NCBI GenBank assembly: GCA_030699625.1
Contig: JAUYLU010000039.1
Coordinates: 1 to 7,747, forward strand
Reading direction: 5' to 3'
Source of the DNA: a bacterium
GTDB lineage: Bacteria; Patescibacteriota; Minisyncoccia; Phycocordibacterales; VMEP01
Length of the DNA stretch: 7,747 bases
The position numbers and the translations under genes are program-made. The notes beneath the pieces are model-generated. The model had not been told where the DNA came from. It made no database searches and was given only the letters and a program-made list of their open reading frames with translations. Positions 1-4,771 of this stretch are shown piece by piece. Position 1 is the stretch's first letter. Every line of letters starts with the position of its first letter.

Positions 1-326
1 CCTTCCAGTGCTCTACCCCCAAGAGGTACATGGGACGCTAGTCCTAAAGCTATTTCGGAGAGAACCAGCTATTACCGAATTCGATTAGCTTTTCACTCCT
101 TACCACAAGTCATCCGATGAAGTTGAACGATCAATCAGTTCGGCCCTCCCGAGACCTTTCGGTCTCGTTCAGCCTGCTCATGGTAAGCTCATCCGGCTTC
201 GGGTCTAATGCAGGCGACATACGCGCTGTTCACACTCGGTTTCCCTATGGCTCCACCCTGTAGGGGCTTAGCCCGCCGCGTGCATTAACTCGTTGGCTCA
301 TTCTTCAATAGGCACGCCGTCACCGT

Positions 327-410
327 CGCACTACGCTATGCTCCGTGCTCCGGAATTTTCAATTTAAAAATTTTAAATTTAAAATTCCGCACGAAACGCA
401 GTGTAGTGCG
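327..410 (-). other. AT-rich expansion helix in 23S rRNA, helix 25 region
   Basis: Where E. coli has a short hairpin (about position 535-555, helix 25), this rRNA has an extended helix of about 84 nt. The outer arms CGCACTAC (327-334) and GTAGTGCG (403-410) pair perfectly. Further in, GGAATTTT (352-359) pairs with AAAATTCC (381-388), and the apex is a nearly pure A/T palindrome. The flanks return immediately to conserved 23S sequence, so the gene is not interrupted. This fits a species-specific rRNA expansion or an insertion tolerated at a variable site. It is too small for a group I or II intron. Confidence 0.8.
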
Positions 411-717
411 GCGGCTCCGACTCCTTGTAAACATATGGTTTCAGGTCTCTTTCACTGCCCTCACCGGGCTGCTTTTCACCTTTCCCTCGCGGTACTAGTT
501 CACTATCGATCTCTAAAAGTATTTAGCCTTACCGGTTAGTTCCGGCAAATTCATCCAAGCTATTCGTGTCTTGAATTACTCAAGAATAGCGACTAAAGAG
601 GTGCAATGATTTCGGTTACAGGGCCGTTACCTTCTGTGGCGTTGCGTTCCAGCAACTTCACCTACCATTGCAATTTGTAACTCTTCCATACTGATTATGC
701 GTCGCTACCTTATGACC

Positions 718-783
718 CCCCGCGCTCCGCACGGAATATTCAAATATTTTAATATTCAAATATTCTGTGCGAAGCACAGAGTT
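718..783 (-). other. Second AT-rich expansion in 23S rRNA with a 14-nt direct repeat
   Basis: Immediately after the conserved GTAGCGGCGAGCGAA block, the rRNA carries an insertion near E. coli position 270-280. On the plus strand AATATTCAAATATT occurs twice (735-748 and 751-764), separated by TT. The flanks form GC-rich hairpins, for example TCTGTGC/GCACAGA at 763-779. The region could fold as one long arm or as three small hairpins. It is variable in bacteria, so this is probably a non-essential surface extension. Confidence 0.75.
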
Positions 784-1060
784 TGGGCTCTTTCCTTTTC
801 GCTCGCCGCTACTAAGGAAATATACGATTGTTCTCTTTTCCTCCAGGTACTGAGATGTTTCACTTCCCTGGGTGTGCGAATCTGCCTTGCGGCAAAAACT
901 TATTGCTCATCGCAATAAAGGTTTCCCCATTCGGAGATCTCCGGATCAAAGGTTGCTAGGCACCTCCCCGAAGCATATCGCTGCCACGCCACGTCCTTCG
1001 TCGCCTTTTAGAGTCTAGGCATCCACCATACGCTCTTAATTTCCTATTAGGAAATTTAAA

Positions 1061-1445
1061 AACCACTTACATTTTTTCGTCCCCCTTCGCCGTAGCTTTA
1101 GGAATAGGCTCCGAAGGACCTTCCGCCCCCTGCCGACCGCTCGGCTAAGGACAGGTGCGCGCTCCTTCCCTGCTCAAGGGAGAGAAGCGCGCGGTTACGT
1201 CTGCCTCCTTCATGCGACATAAGACCCCAGATGTCCTTGCGGACAATTGGAATAACTAATCCCTCCGCCCTGAAGCGGAAAGAAATGCATGGAGTGGCAG
1301 GATTCTGTTTTCAACGATCAGGTTCCTCCGAACTGTTTTTGGAACGAAAAAAACCGCTTTGCGGCGGCTCGGACAAACGAGAAACCTCGGCTGCCTTTTA
1401 CCGCTTTTTTGGTTTAATCGTCGTAAACATATTCAGATAGAGCCA
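1061..1445 (-). other. Transcribed leader upstream of 23S rRNA, no gene found
   Basis: About 385 nt between the 23S promoter and the mature 5' end. No convincing ORF, tRNA or 5S rRNA is visible. On the minus strand it holds several hairpins: a terminator-like CCGC-AAA-GCGG followed by seven T (1347-1364), a GTTCC...GGAAC stem-loop (about 1322-1345), TGTCC-GCAA-GGACA with a GNRA-type loop (1231-1244), and a GC-rich hairpin with GCGCGC arms (about 1157-1193). These could be rRNA processing stems or antitermination/attenuation elements. I could not identify a clear boxA. Confidence 0.55.
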
Positions 1446-1473
1446 AGTATACACAAAAGAAAAAAGGCGTCAA
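1446..1473 (-). promoter_or_regulatory. Promoter for 23S rRNA
   Basis: On the minus strand TTGACG (1468-1473) is separated by 16 nt from TATACT (1446-1451), close to the sigma-70 consensus. Transcription would start near 1439 and run through a 385-nt leader into 23S rRNA. The -35 hexamer is part of the 3' arm of the terminator of the preceding gene. Confidence 0.75.
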
Positions 1474-1494
1474 GAGAAGCATTTTTGACGCCTT
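1455..1494 (-). terminator. Rho-independent terminator after the 74-residue protein gene
   Basis: The minus strand forms a stem of about 10 bp, GGCGTCAA...TTGACGCC with flanking A/T pairs (1464-1473 with 1485-1494), an 11-nt loop, and a T-rich tail TTTTTTCTTTT. It lies 17 nt past the stop codon of the gene at 1512-1736. Its 3' arm doubles as the -35 box of the 23S promoter. Confidence 0.8.
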
Positions 1495-1511
1495 CGGGGC
1501 GATGGGGCCGC

Positions 1512-1736
1512 CTACGCGGCCTTAAGGCCCTTTTTTACATACTCCTCCCAAGAGGGAAGCGTCGCGAGCCGCGCCGAGGCCTCGGCGCGGACCCTTTTGA
1601 CCGCCTCGACATCGTCGCCGGTCACGTAGGATATGACGTACTTCAGGTCTTCCTGGCATTTCGCCCGCTGCTCCATCATCTCCCACGCCTCCGCGACAGT
1701 GAGCTTCTGTTCGGAATACTCGCTTCGTTCGTTCAT
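1512..1736 (-). CDS. Hypothetical 74-residue helical protein
   Basis: I do not recognise this family. The protein is short, charged and predicted mostly helical, with one Cys and no membrane segment or signal peptide. It ends in a Trp-containing, Lys-rich tail (PSWEEYVKKGLKAA). The start is well supported: ATG at 1736 is preceded by GGAGG (1741-1745) at 4-nt spacing. The same frame is open further upstream, but that part overlaps the MscS-like gene and reads as low-complexity shadow. Codons 2-7 (NERSEY) are encoded by a copy of a motif repeated in the rplJ leader. The gene is a single unit between two terminators. A possible weak promoter, TTGGCG-18-TAAAGT, begins in the terminator at 1785-1809. 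Confidence 0.7.
   Translation of the reverse strand: MNERSEYSEQKLTVAEAWEMMEQRAKCQEDLKYVISYVTGDDVEAVKRVRAEASARLATLPSWEEYVKKGLKAA
1715..1733 (-). repeat. Dispersed 19-nt motif inside the start of a CDS
   Basis: The minus strand AACGAACGAAGCGAGTATT matches 16 of 19 bases of the plus-strand copy at 6920-6938. It also resembles the copy at 7013-7031 on the minus strand. Here it follows the ATG directly and encodes NERSEY. Confidence 0.5.
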
Positions 1737-1784
1737 TGTTCCTCCGCTGTAGAGTTCCTCTAAGCTCACTTTACCCCCGAAAGC

Positions 1785-1832
1785 AAAAAAGCGCCAAAGG
1801 CGCTTTTTTGTTGATAACTCCGAAGGGTTATC
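1785..1832 (-). terminator. Tandem hairpins and terminator after the MscS-like gene
   Basis: The first hairpin is GATAAC...GTTATC (1813-1832), which starts at the stop codon and carries TTCG in its loop. The second is AAAAAAGCGCC/GGCGCTTTTTT (1785-1795 with 1799-1809) with an AAA loop and T6 tail. The second is symmetric and would terminate on either strand. Confidence 0.8.
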
Positions 1833-2514
1833 GGTGCGCGATGTCGCTTCGCACTTTCTCGATGTAACGTCCCGCCGCTTCCCGGCCGCCCAAACCGAAG
1901 GCGAGGCCGCCCGCAAGGGCGAGCATGGCCACGATGCCGGTGAAGAGGATCTGCATGAAGGCGGGGGCGATGCCGAGCTGGGCAAGCGCCGTGATGATGG
2001 CGAGGATCCAGATGGACCAGCGCGCCACGCTCCCGAGGAGGCCGGCAGACTCAATCTGCGCGGCTTTGGCCGAGCTCATGACTACTCTCTGCATGACGTC
2101 CGCAACCACTCCTGCGACGAGGAGAATGAGCGCCGCTACGATGACGTTCGGGAGATACCCGAGCACGACGTCGCGGAGGAACTCATTGACCTGCGTGAGC
2201 CCCACGATCTGGAGCGACGCGATCAAGAAGACGACGATGATGAACCATCGGACGAGCTGCCCGATGAAGAGGCCGGAATTGAGCTCCATTCCGGCGCGGT
2301 GCAAGGCCGAATCAAGGCCTGCGCTCCGAAGCGCCGAATCGAGCTTGAACATCCCGATCAGGTGCGCGAGCACGCGGCCGACGATAGAGGCCACGATCCA
2401 ACCGATCACGAAGATGAGGATCGCGACAACAAGGCTCGGTACGAAGCTCACCACTCCGACCCACAGGTCTTGGAATGACTGGAGCAGCACCTGACCCCAT
2501 GTTTGTACTACCAT
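1828..2514 (-). CDS. MscS-like membrane protein (conserved TM helix repeat family)
   Basis: A small integral membrane protein of 228 residues with about five hydrophobic segments (roughly residues 18-45, 82-105, 116-140, 162-186 and 188-210). The last one, with the Gly/Ala-rich stretch LALAGGLAFGLGGREAAGRY, resembles the pore-lining TM3 helix of small-conductance mechanosensitive channels. The cytoplasmic beta domain of MscS is absent, as in the TM-helix-repeat relatives. The expected role is a tension-gated channel in the cytoplasmic membrane; gating is inferred, not shown. I chose ATG at 2514 (MVVQTWGQ) because it fits the usual family N-terminus. A GTG at 2529 would add five residues but abuts a GC-rich hairpin. 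It forms a single-gene unit ending in tandem hairpins. Confidence 0.85.
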   Translation of the reverse strand: MVVQTWGQVLLQSFQDLWVGVVSFVPSLVVAILIFVIGWIVASIVGRVLAHLIGMFKLDSALRSAGLDSALHRAGMELNSGLFIGQLVRWFIIVVFLIASLQIVGLTQVNEFLRDVVLGYLPNVIVAALILLVAGVVADVMQRVVMSSAKAAQIESAGLLGSVARWSIWILAIITALAQLGIAPAFMQILFTGIVAMLALAGGLAFGLGGREAAGRYIEKVRSDIAHR

Positions 2515-2529
2515 AAGGTATGTTTCCAC

Positions 2530-2546
2530 CCCCGCCTTATGCGGGG
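2530..2546 (-). promoter_or_regulatory. GC-rich hairpin just upstream of the MscS-like start
   Basis: CCCCGC and GCGGGG pair (2530-2535 with 2541-2546) around a 5-nt loop. The stem lies 15 nt before the chosen ATG and touches the alternative GTG. It could control translation, or simply mask the G-rich stretch that would act as ribosome-binding site for the GTG. Confidence 0.4.
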
Positions 2547-2666
2547 ACGGACCAGCAATTACGCTGTATGTTAGTTAACTGATAATAAGGACTATGCATA
2601 ATCGCTTTAAAGTTTCGACCTATTAAAGCTTAGGTAAATGATAGCAATTCCTGGGGATTTTGGGTT

Positions 2667-2687
2667 GATATGGTGTGGATAGGTGGG
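2667..2687 (-). repeat. Short dispersed repeat downstream of the HTH/NTase gene
   Basis: The plus strand GATATGGTGTGGATAGGTGGG matches 5817-5839 except for two substitutions and two single-base gaps. Both copies lie just past the 3' end of a minus-strand coding segment. Both also carry CTGGGGAT on the outer (plus-strand 5') side. Function unknown. Confidence 0.45.
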
Positions 2688-2691
2688 CAAA

Positions 2692-2712
2692 AAACGGCCT
2701 GTGGCAAGGCTA
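2692..2712 (-). terminator. Weak possible terminator after the HTH/NTase gene
   Basis: At the stop codon the minus strand has GCCT...AGGC (4 bp, 6-nt loop) followed by CG and six T. The stem is short, so termination here is uncertain. The 150 nt between here and the MscS-like gene otherwise show only the dispersed repeat and AT-rich sequence that may hold the next promoter. Confidence 0.35.
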
Positions 2713-3330
2713 TTCCAGCTTTATTTTCTCTATCAAGCGCTCGTGGGGATAATCGAGGACGTCCCGGACGAACTTGTCGCACATATCGAGGCGGTAGGTG
2801 AATTCCTTGGTGTCGAGAACGGCGTAGCGGAGCTCCTTCCCTATCTCCGATTCCATGGTTTTGAGCGATTGCTCGATCTTGCTCCGCCGGAGGCCGTCGC
2901 CCACGATGAGGAGGTCGAGGCGGCTGTTCTTGTCCTTGATGAAAACGCCCGAGACGATGAGGAGCTTGATGCGCCCCCCGTGGCGGAAGCGCCGCACCAC
3001 CTTCTCGTGCTCGAGGAAGCGGGAGTCGATGAGGAGGTCGCGGAGCGATTCGGCGTAGGCGAAGTCCCTGTTGAAGTACCAGCCGAGCATGCGTTTCTTT
3101 TTGATGAGGGTGATTCCTCCTTTGCTCGTCTTCGCTTCCCGCTCGCACATGCCGGGTCTTATGAACTTGAGCTTCCCGAGGAAGGAGATTTCCCGGCGGG
3201 CCACGGCGGGGGTGATGAGCCCCCGGGCGGCCACCTCGGCGGGGGTGAAGCCCTGGTCGGGATTGAAGAGGAAAAGCCGCATGAGCTTTAGCCTCGCCAC
3301 CCCGCCCATGAGCTTCCCTAGGATTTCCAT
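2710..3330 (-). CDS. Winged-HTH regulator with nucleotidyltransferase-fold domain
   Basis: 206 residues in two parts. Residues 1-60 match the N-terminal winged helix of small regulators (LGKLMGGVARLKLMRLFLFN, then FTPAEVAARG...ARREISFLGKLKFI). Residues about 120-180 resemble a minimal nucleotidyltransferase fold, with LLIVSGVF followed by NSRLDLLIVGD. The classical GSxxxGxxxxxSDxD signature is incomplete: one Asp of the metal-binding pair is replaced by Leu or Arg-Leu, so catalysis is doubtful and the domain may only sense or bind. A DNA-binding regulator, perhaps autoregulatory, is the most likely role. ATG 3330 is chosen because homologous N-termini begin at the same point. It has no Shine-Dalgarno sequence and is embedded in the long inverted repeat at 3329-3473. 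Confidence 0.75.
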   Translation of the reverse strand: MEILGKLMGGVARLKLMRLFLFNPDQGFTPAEVAARGLITPAVARREISFLGKLKFIRPGMCEREAKTSKGGITLIKKKRMLGWYFNRDFAYAESLRDLLIDSRFLEHEKVVRRFRHGGRIKLLIVSGVFIKDKNSRLDLLIVGDGLRRSKIEQSLKTMESEIGKELRYAVLDTKEFTYRLDMCDKFVRDVLDYPHERLIEKIKLE

Positions 3331-3473
3331 CCTGTTAGAAATAGAGAACGCCCGCTCTATGACATTTGCAAGCGGACATTTCTCTATCGTTACTTTTTAA
3401 TTCTTTCGACATTCCAGTATTGTATTGGGCGTTCTCGTGACCTTTTATGCTAAAAGGTCATTTCTAATAGGAT
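3329..3473 (-). promoter_or_regulatory. Long structured 5' leader that pairs with the start codon
   Basis: Arm A (3329-3353) is ATCCTGTTAGAAAT, one A, then GAGAACGCCC. The reverse complement of arm B (3427-3473) is ATCCTATTAGAAAT, a 23-nt insert, then GAGAACGCCC. So 24 positions pair with one mismatch. The 23-nt insert in arm B is itself a perfect 9-bp hairpin (TGACCTTTT/AAAAGGTCA, 3438-3460). The middle 73 nt (3354-3426) are AT-rich. The transcript predicted from the promoter at 3484-3511 starts about 3477, so it begins with arm B. Arm A ends on the first two bases of the ATG at 3330. This suggests translational control by hiding the start codon. A DNA cruciform or dyad operator for the encoded HTH protein is an alternative. 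Confidence 0.65.
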
Positions 3474-3483
3474 CCATGTGGGT

Positions 3484-3511
3484 ATAATAGCCCATTTTTT
3501 GTCCCAGACAA
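3484..3511 (-). promoter_or_regulatory. Promoter for the HTH/NTase gene
   Basis: The minus strand has TTGTCT (3506-3511), a 16-nt spacer, and TATTAT (3484-3489). The -35 box overlaps the T-tract of the preceding terminator. The start site would be near 3477, right before the long inverted repeat. Confidence 0.6.
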
Positions 3512-3534
3512 AAAGCCGCCCGGAGGCGGCTTTT
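3510..3534 (-). terminator. Rho-independent terminator after the zinc-ribbon gene
   Basis: Perfect stem AAAAGCCGCC/GGCGGCTTTT (3511-3520 with 3525-3534) with a 4-nt loop and a T5 tract on the minus strand. It lies 15 nt past the stop codon of the gene at 3550-3732. Confidence 0.9.
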
Positions 3535-3549
3535 CAAGGCGAGAAACGG

Positions 3550-3732
3550 CTATCGTTCGGAGACGGCGATGGTGGTCTGCACCGGAGATGCGGCATAATT
3601 GCCCGCGCCCCCGATCACTTTCCCGTAGTTGCTGCAGCCTGTTGTCCAGCAGAGGTACACCCGTTCGCCGCTTCGCGTGGCCGGAGAAGGCGTTTTGCTG
3701 CATTTCGAGCAAAAATCTACTCCCATCCGCAT
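3550..3732 (-). CDS. Small zinc-ribbon-like protein, 60 residues
   Basis: I do not recognise a named family. Four cysteines (C8, C11, C28, C33; pattern CxxC-x16-C-x4-C) are arranged as in a zinc ribbon, so the protein probably binds one zinc ion. After C33 comes a Gly/Ala/Ser/Thr-rich tail with no membrane segment. The start ATG at 3732 is preceded by GGGGAG at about 6-nt spacing; a second ATG two codons later is possible. The frame is open further upstream to 3846, but that part crosses the promoter and terminator and is not used. The gene has its own promoter (3766-3794) and terminator (3510-3534), which supports it being real. Its partner, nucleic acid or protein, cannot be told from sequence. 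Confidence 0.75.
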   Translation of the reverse strand: MRMGVDFCSKCSKTPSPATRSGERVYLCWTTGCSNYGKVIGGAGNYAASPVQTTIAVSER

Positions 3733-3765
3733 ATCGTTCTCTCCCCTAAAAAGGAAACCCCCCTT

Positions 3766-3794
3766 AGAATAAACAAACGACAAATGCTCGTCAA
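3766..3794 (-). promoter_or_regulatory. Promoter for the zinc-ribbon gene
   Basis: TTGACG (3789-3794), 17-nt spacer and TATTCT (3766-3771) on the minus strand. It lies about 10 nt after the T-run of the glycosylase-operon terminator and about 34 nt before the ATG. Confidence 0.7.
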
Positions 3795-3803
3795 CAAGCA
3801 GCC

Positions 3804-3843
3804 ATAAAAAAAACGCCATACCGTTTGGCGACGGCATGGCGTT
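3804..3843 (-). terminator. Strong terminator of the glycosylase operon
   Basis: A 13-bp stem with one G-U pair (3812-3824 with 3831-3843, AACGCCATGCCGT with ACGGTATGGCGTT), a 6-nt loop, and eight T on the minus strand (3806-3813). It starts 10 nt past the stop codon at 3854. Confidence 0.92.
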
Positions 3844-3853
3844 CACTAACTAA

Positions 3854-4771
3854 CTAGAAGAGCAACTTGACCGGAATCCCCTTCGGCCGACGGGGAGCGT
3901 TGAAGTCCCACTCCCCGCGTTTGAAATACGAACGAGATTCGATGGCCCCGCCGCACTCCTCGTACACCGGACACCGCAGGTGCGCATCCTTGAGCAGATA
4001 GCACCTCGTGCAGGTCTGGTTGCCCAGAAACCAAAATGCCTGCGACAGCTCGAGCGGCTTCCATTTCCGCTCACTGCATATCTCGCAGAGACGAAACCGA
4101 AGAAACTCGGCGAGCCCTGCGCTTTTTTCGATTCCCGGCGCGCTCACTGCTCCCGTGGAAATGAATATCCGCTGGATATGCATGTCCACCGGGAACGCGT
4201 CGGGAAGGCTTTGAATGGCCCCAAGCTCCTCGTAGAAAATCGCGAGGAGCGAGAGGATTTTCGGCCCGAATCCCGGCAAAGGATCGCGTTTCCGCTTCTT
4301 TTCCTCGCCGTACTTCCATTCAAGCGCCGCGCTGATGCTTCCACCTGCGAACAACTTCCGCGGGTCGCCACCGAACGTACTGTAGAGCGTTTCGGCGCAC
4401 GGCAGCCACGTCTTCGCCGACTCTTTGGGAGTACCCGCCTTTTCCTCGCGGAGGATTTTCTCGAGCGTTTCACATTCCTTGAGCGCAAGCACGTCCTCGC
4501 GATAGAGCCATTCGTGCGACTGCCAGAGGCGGACATGCGCCTTATACACCTCTGCAGAGAGCTGCCGACGATCGGTGAGCGTCGCGAAGTACAGGCGAAT
4601 GAGGTCGTCGGGCGAACCCCGCACGACCCCCTCCGGCCTGTATTTGCGTTGCGGCGCATCGCCGTTCAAGCCGTGGACTCTCAAATAAAGGTGCGTCCTC
4701 GCATGGTAGGCCGCGTGGGCGGCTTCCATCACCTGCTCCGCCCTATCGCGGTCAAAGGTCATGGTCGGCAC
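3854..4771 (-). CDS. HhH-GPD DNA glycosylase / endonuclease III-like protein with Cys cluster
   Basis: 305 residues. The helix-hairpin-helix is LPGFGPK (165-171), and the following FPVDMHIQRI (193-202) matches the catalytic-Asp segment of endonuclease III and MutY. K171 and D196 correspond to the lyase Lys and catalytic Asp, so a bifunctional base-excision glycosylase/AP lyase is plausible. The K-to-D distance is 25 residues against 18 in E. coli Nth. C254, C257, C267 and C273 (C-x2-C-x9-C-x5-C) probably hold a 4Fe-4S cluster, although Nth uses C-x6-C-x2-C-x5-C; C229 and C232 form an extra CxxC. The protein is about 90 residues longer than Nth, mostly at the N-terminus. The GTG start at 4771 is chosen because GAGGAG sits 7 nt upstream; ATG 4762 is too far away. 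It overlaps the preceding gene by 20 nt, so the two are probably translationally coupled. Confidence 0.75.
   Translation of the reverse strand: MPTMTFDRDRAEQVMEAAHAAYHARTHLYLRVHGLNGDAPQRKYRPEGVVRGSPDDLIRLYFATLTDRRQLSAEVYKAHVRLWQSHEWLYREDVLALKECETLEKILREEKAGTPKESAKTWLPCAETLYSTFGGDPRKLFAGGSISAALEWKYGEEKKRKRDPLPGFGPKILSLLAIFYEELGAIQSLPDAFPVDMHIQRIFISTGAVSAPGIEKSAGLAEFLRFRLCEICSERKWKPLELSQAFWFLGNQTCTRCYLLKDAHLRCPVYEECGGAIESRSYFKRGEWDFNAPRRPKGIPVKLLF

Larger units (their letters stand above)
1..1060 (-). rRNA. rrl: 23S ribosomal RNA, 5' part (runs off the window start)
   Basis: The minus strand reads as the 5' third of large-subunit rRNA. Conserved blocks include GGTGGATGCC near 1018-1027, the GTAGCGGCGAGCGAA block near 800-815, the block around ACCGTGAGGGAAAGG (here ACCGCGAGGGAAAGG) near 485-500, and ATAGCTGGTTCTCTCCGAAA near 52-71. 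The mature 5' end is estimated from the E. coli offset to GGTGGATGCC and lies about 1049-1062. The 3' two thirds lie outside the window. Compared with E. coli, this stretch is roughly 170 nt longer, mainly because of two AT-rich helix expansions listed separately. No tRNA or 16S rRNA is found upstream. Its own promoter appears to be at 1446-1473. Confidence 0.97.

Noticed and set aside
327..783. Group I or II introns in 23S rRNA
   Set aside because: The two inserts are under 90 nt, are simple hairpins, lie at variable sites and lack catalytic core motifs or an endonuclease ORF.
1061..1445. tRNA in a 16S-23S type spacer
   Set aside because: No T-loop GGTTCGAATCC-like sequence, acceptor stem or cloverleaf could be found on either strand.
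1834..2478. Long plus-strand open frame opposite the MscS-like gene (and similar frames at 2683-3291, 3980-4855, 4761-5807 and 6199-6915)
   Set aside because: These are antisense shadows of GC-rich genes: low-complexity, Arg/Asp/Glu-rich translations with no start signals or family resemblance.
2674..2682. DnaA-box-like TGTGGATAG, and TGTGGGTAA at 5824-5832
   Set aside because: Each has one mismatch to the consensus, they are 3 kb apart, and there is no cluster, dnaA or AT-rich unwinding region. They are better explained as part of the dispersed repeat.
3483..3488. Perfect TATAAT on the plus strand
   Set aside because: No matching -35 box lies 16-18 nt upstream and a terminator follows at once with no plus-strand gene. 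It is the mirror of the minus-strand -10 box TATTAT.
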